DNA of 64,000 nucleotides from positions 686,001 through 750,000 of the forward strand of contig NC_051069.1 of NCBI RefSeq assembly GCF_004664715.2. The letters run 5' to 3'. The DNA is from Peromyscus leucopus. Its lineage: Eukaryota > Chordata > Mammalia > Rodentia > Cricetidae. The translations under genes were made by a program, and so were the position numbers. Shown here piece by piece: positions 63,413 to 64,000 of the stretch (the stretch's first letter is position 1; each line of letters opens with the position of its first letter). The notes under the pieces are model-generated. The model saw only the letters and a program-made list of their open reading frames with translations, had not been told where the DNA came from and did not search any database.

Positions 63413-63632
63413 TCTGGCCTCAGACTCTTTTGTTTCCTTTGTTTGTTTGTTTTGTTTTGTTGGATTTTGTTTGTTTTTCGAGACTGGGTTTTCTGTGTAG
63501 CTTTGGAGCCTGTCCTGGAACTCGCTCTGTAGACCAGGCTGGCCTCAAACTCAGAGATCTGCCTGCCTTGTCTCCTGAGTGCTGGGGTTAAAGGTGTGCG
63601 TCACCACTGCCCTACTGGCTTCAGACTTTTAA
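63413..63632 (-). repeat. B1 SINE with imperfect target duplication
   Basis: TTTG-rich tail (63437-63476), GTTTTTCGAGACTGGGTTTT, CCTGTCCTGGAACTCGCTCT, GGGGTTAAAGGTGTGCGTCA. CTGGCCTCAGACTCTTTT on the left and CTGGCTTCAGACTTTTAA on the right are a diverged target duplication. The frame at 63385-63591 is SINE-derived. Confidence 0.95.
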
Positions 63633-63634
63633 TT

Positions 63635-64000
63635 GCTACCTCTTCTGCAGTGGCTTGTCACTTCTGTCTCTTTTCTCCTCATCTAGTTTTACTTTAGCCA
63701 TTGGGAGTTACAACCCAACAAGCTTGAATTTAGGCCAGATCAGGTCTTTTGAAATCTCACACCATTACATAGGACAAAAAATATGATTAAGATATAGAAA
63801 ATTAGAGTACTATTTATCTTATTTCTTCATACATAAAGAGAAACACACGGTGCTTTACAGAAGAAAGGGAAAAATGAAAAGAATGTGCTATAACTAAGTC
63901 ATCCTCCATACATAGACACTGTTAAGCCTTGCTCTTCCTAGGGCTGCTGGTAATGTATGTGTGGAGAGAAGGAAGATTTGTTCATGTAAACCACTTGCCC
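63635..64000. other. unique DNA to the window end
   Basis: No repeat or exon recognised. Confidence 0.4.

Overview
This window is non-coding mammalian DNA from a muroid rodent. I infer this from dense, often full-length B1 (7SL-derived), B2/B3/B4 and ID (tRNA-derived) SINEs, a rodent L1 3' untranslated region and several rodent-restricted interspersed repeats. The youngest B1 copies (36830, 42675, 48163-48310) carry the GGGCGGTGGTGG form of the 5' end. Together with a B1-bearing composite repeat present twice, this makes a cricetid (hamster, vole or deer-mouse type) more likely than mouse or rat. That species-level reading is inference.

No prokaryotic features, complete protein-coding gene, rRNA, tRNA gene or CRISPR array is visible. 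The longest open frames (under 150 codons) run through SINEs or unique DNA and have no gene-like features. The best coding signal is one candidate internal exon of 65 bp on the plus strand (44409-44473), with a good acceptor, a consensus donor and open frame. A much weaker candidate lies at 62840. If real, the window sits inside a large intron-rich gene on the plus strand. I could not identify the gene.

Layout. 0-8.7 kb: microsatellite edge, old B1s, an ancient L1 3' end and an old Tigger-like DNA transposon. 8.7-13 kb: repeat-poor sequence that looks like conserved regulatory DNA, with an inverted pair of POU octamers near 9.87 kb. 13-16 kb: one copy of the composite LTR-like/B1 repeat (minus) and an MLT1-type LTR. 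16-25 kb: SINEs, including two with perfect 15-16 bp target-site duplications, and a solo LTR with TG...CA ends and 6-bp target duplications (20795-21107). 26-32 kb: two old L1 fragments resembling the 5'/ORF1 region, rodent hAT-like repeats, SINEs and microsatellites. 36-40 kb: a broken class I endogenous retrovirus 3' end, a short minisatellite, young B1 and B2 copies and a 66-bp tandem duplication. 42-44.5 kb: the second copy of the composite repeat (plus), carrying its own insertion, followed by the candidate exon. 47-53 kb: another conserved-looking block, then one ancient L1 broken by at least five later insertions and a second L1 fragment. 54-64 kb: SINEs, microsatellites, a further conserved-looking block (about 59.6-60.0 kb), a young 5'-truncated L1 3' UTR on the minus strand and an ID element.

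Repeat family names come from memory of consensus sequences. No RepeatMasker, conservation or splice-score run was possible. The assignments to B1, B2, ID, L1, MLT1 and MIR are firm as classes. Subfamily names and the rodent hAT-like names are tentative.
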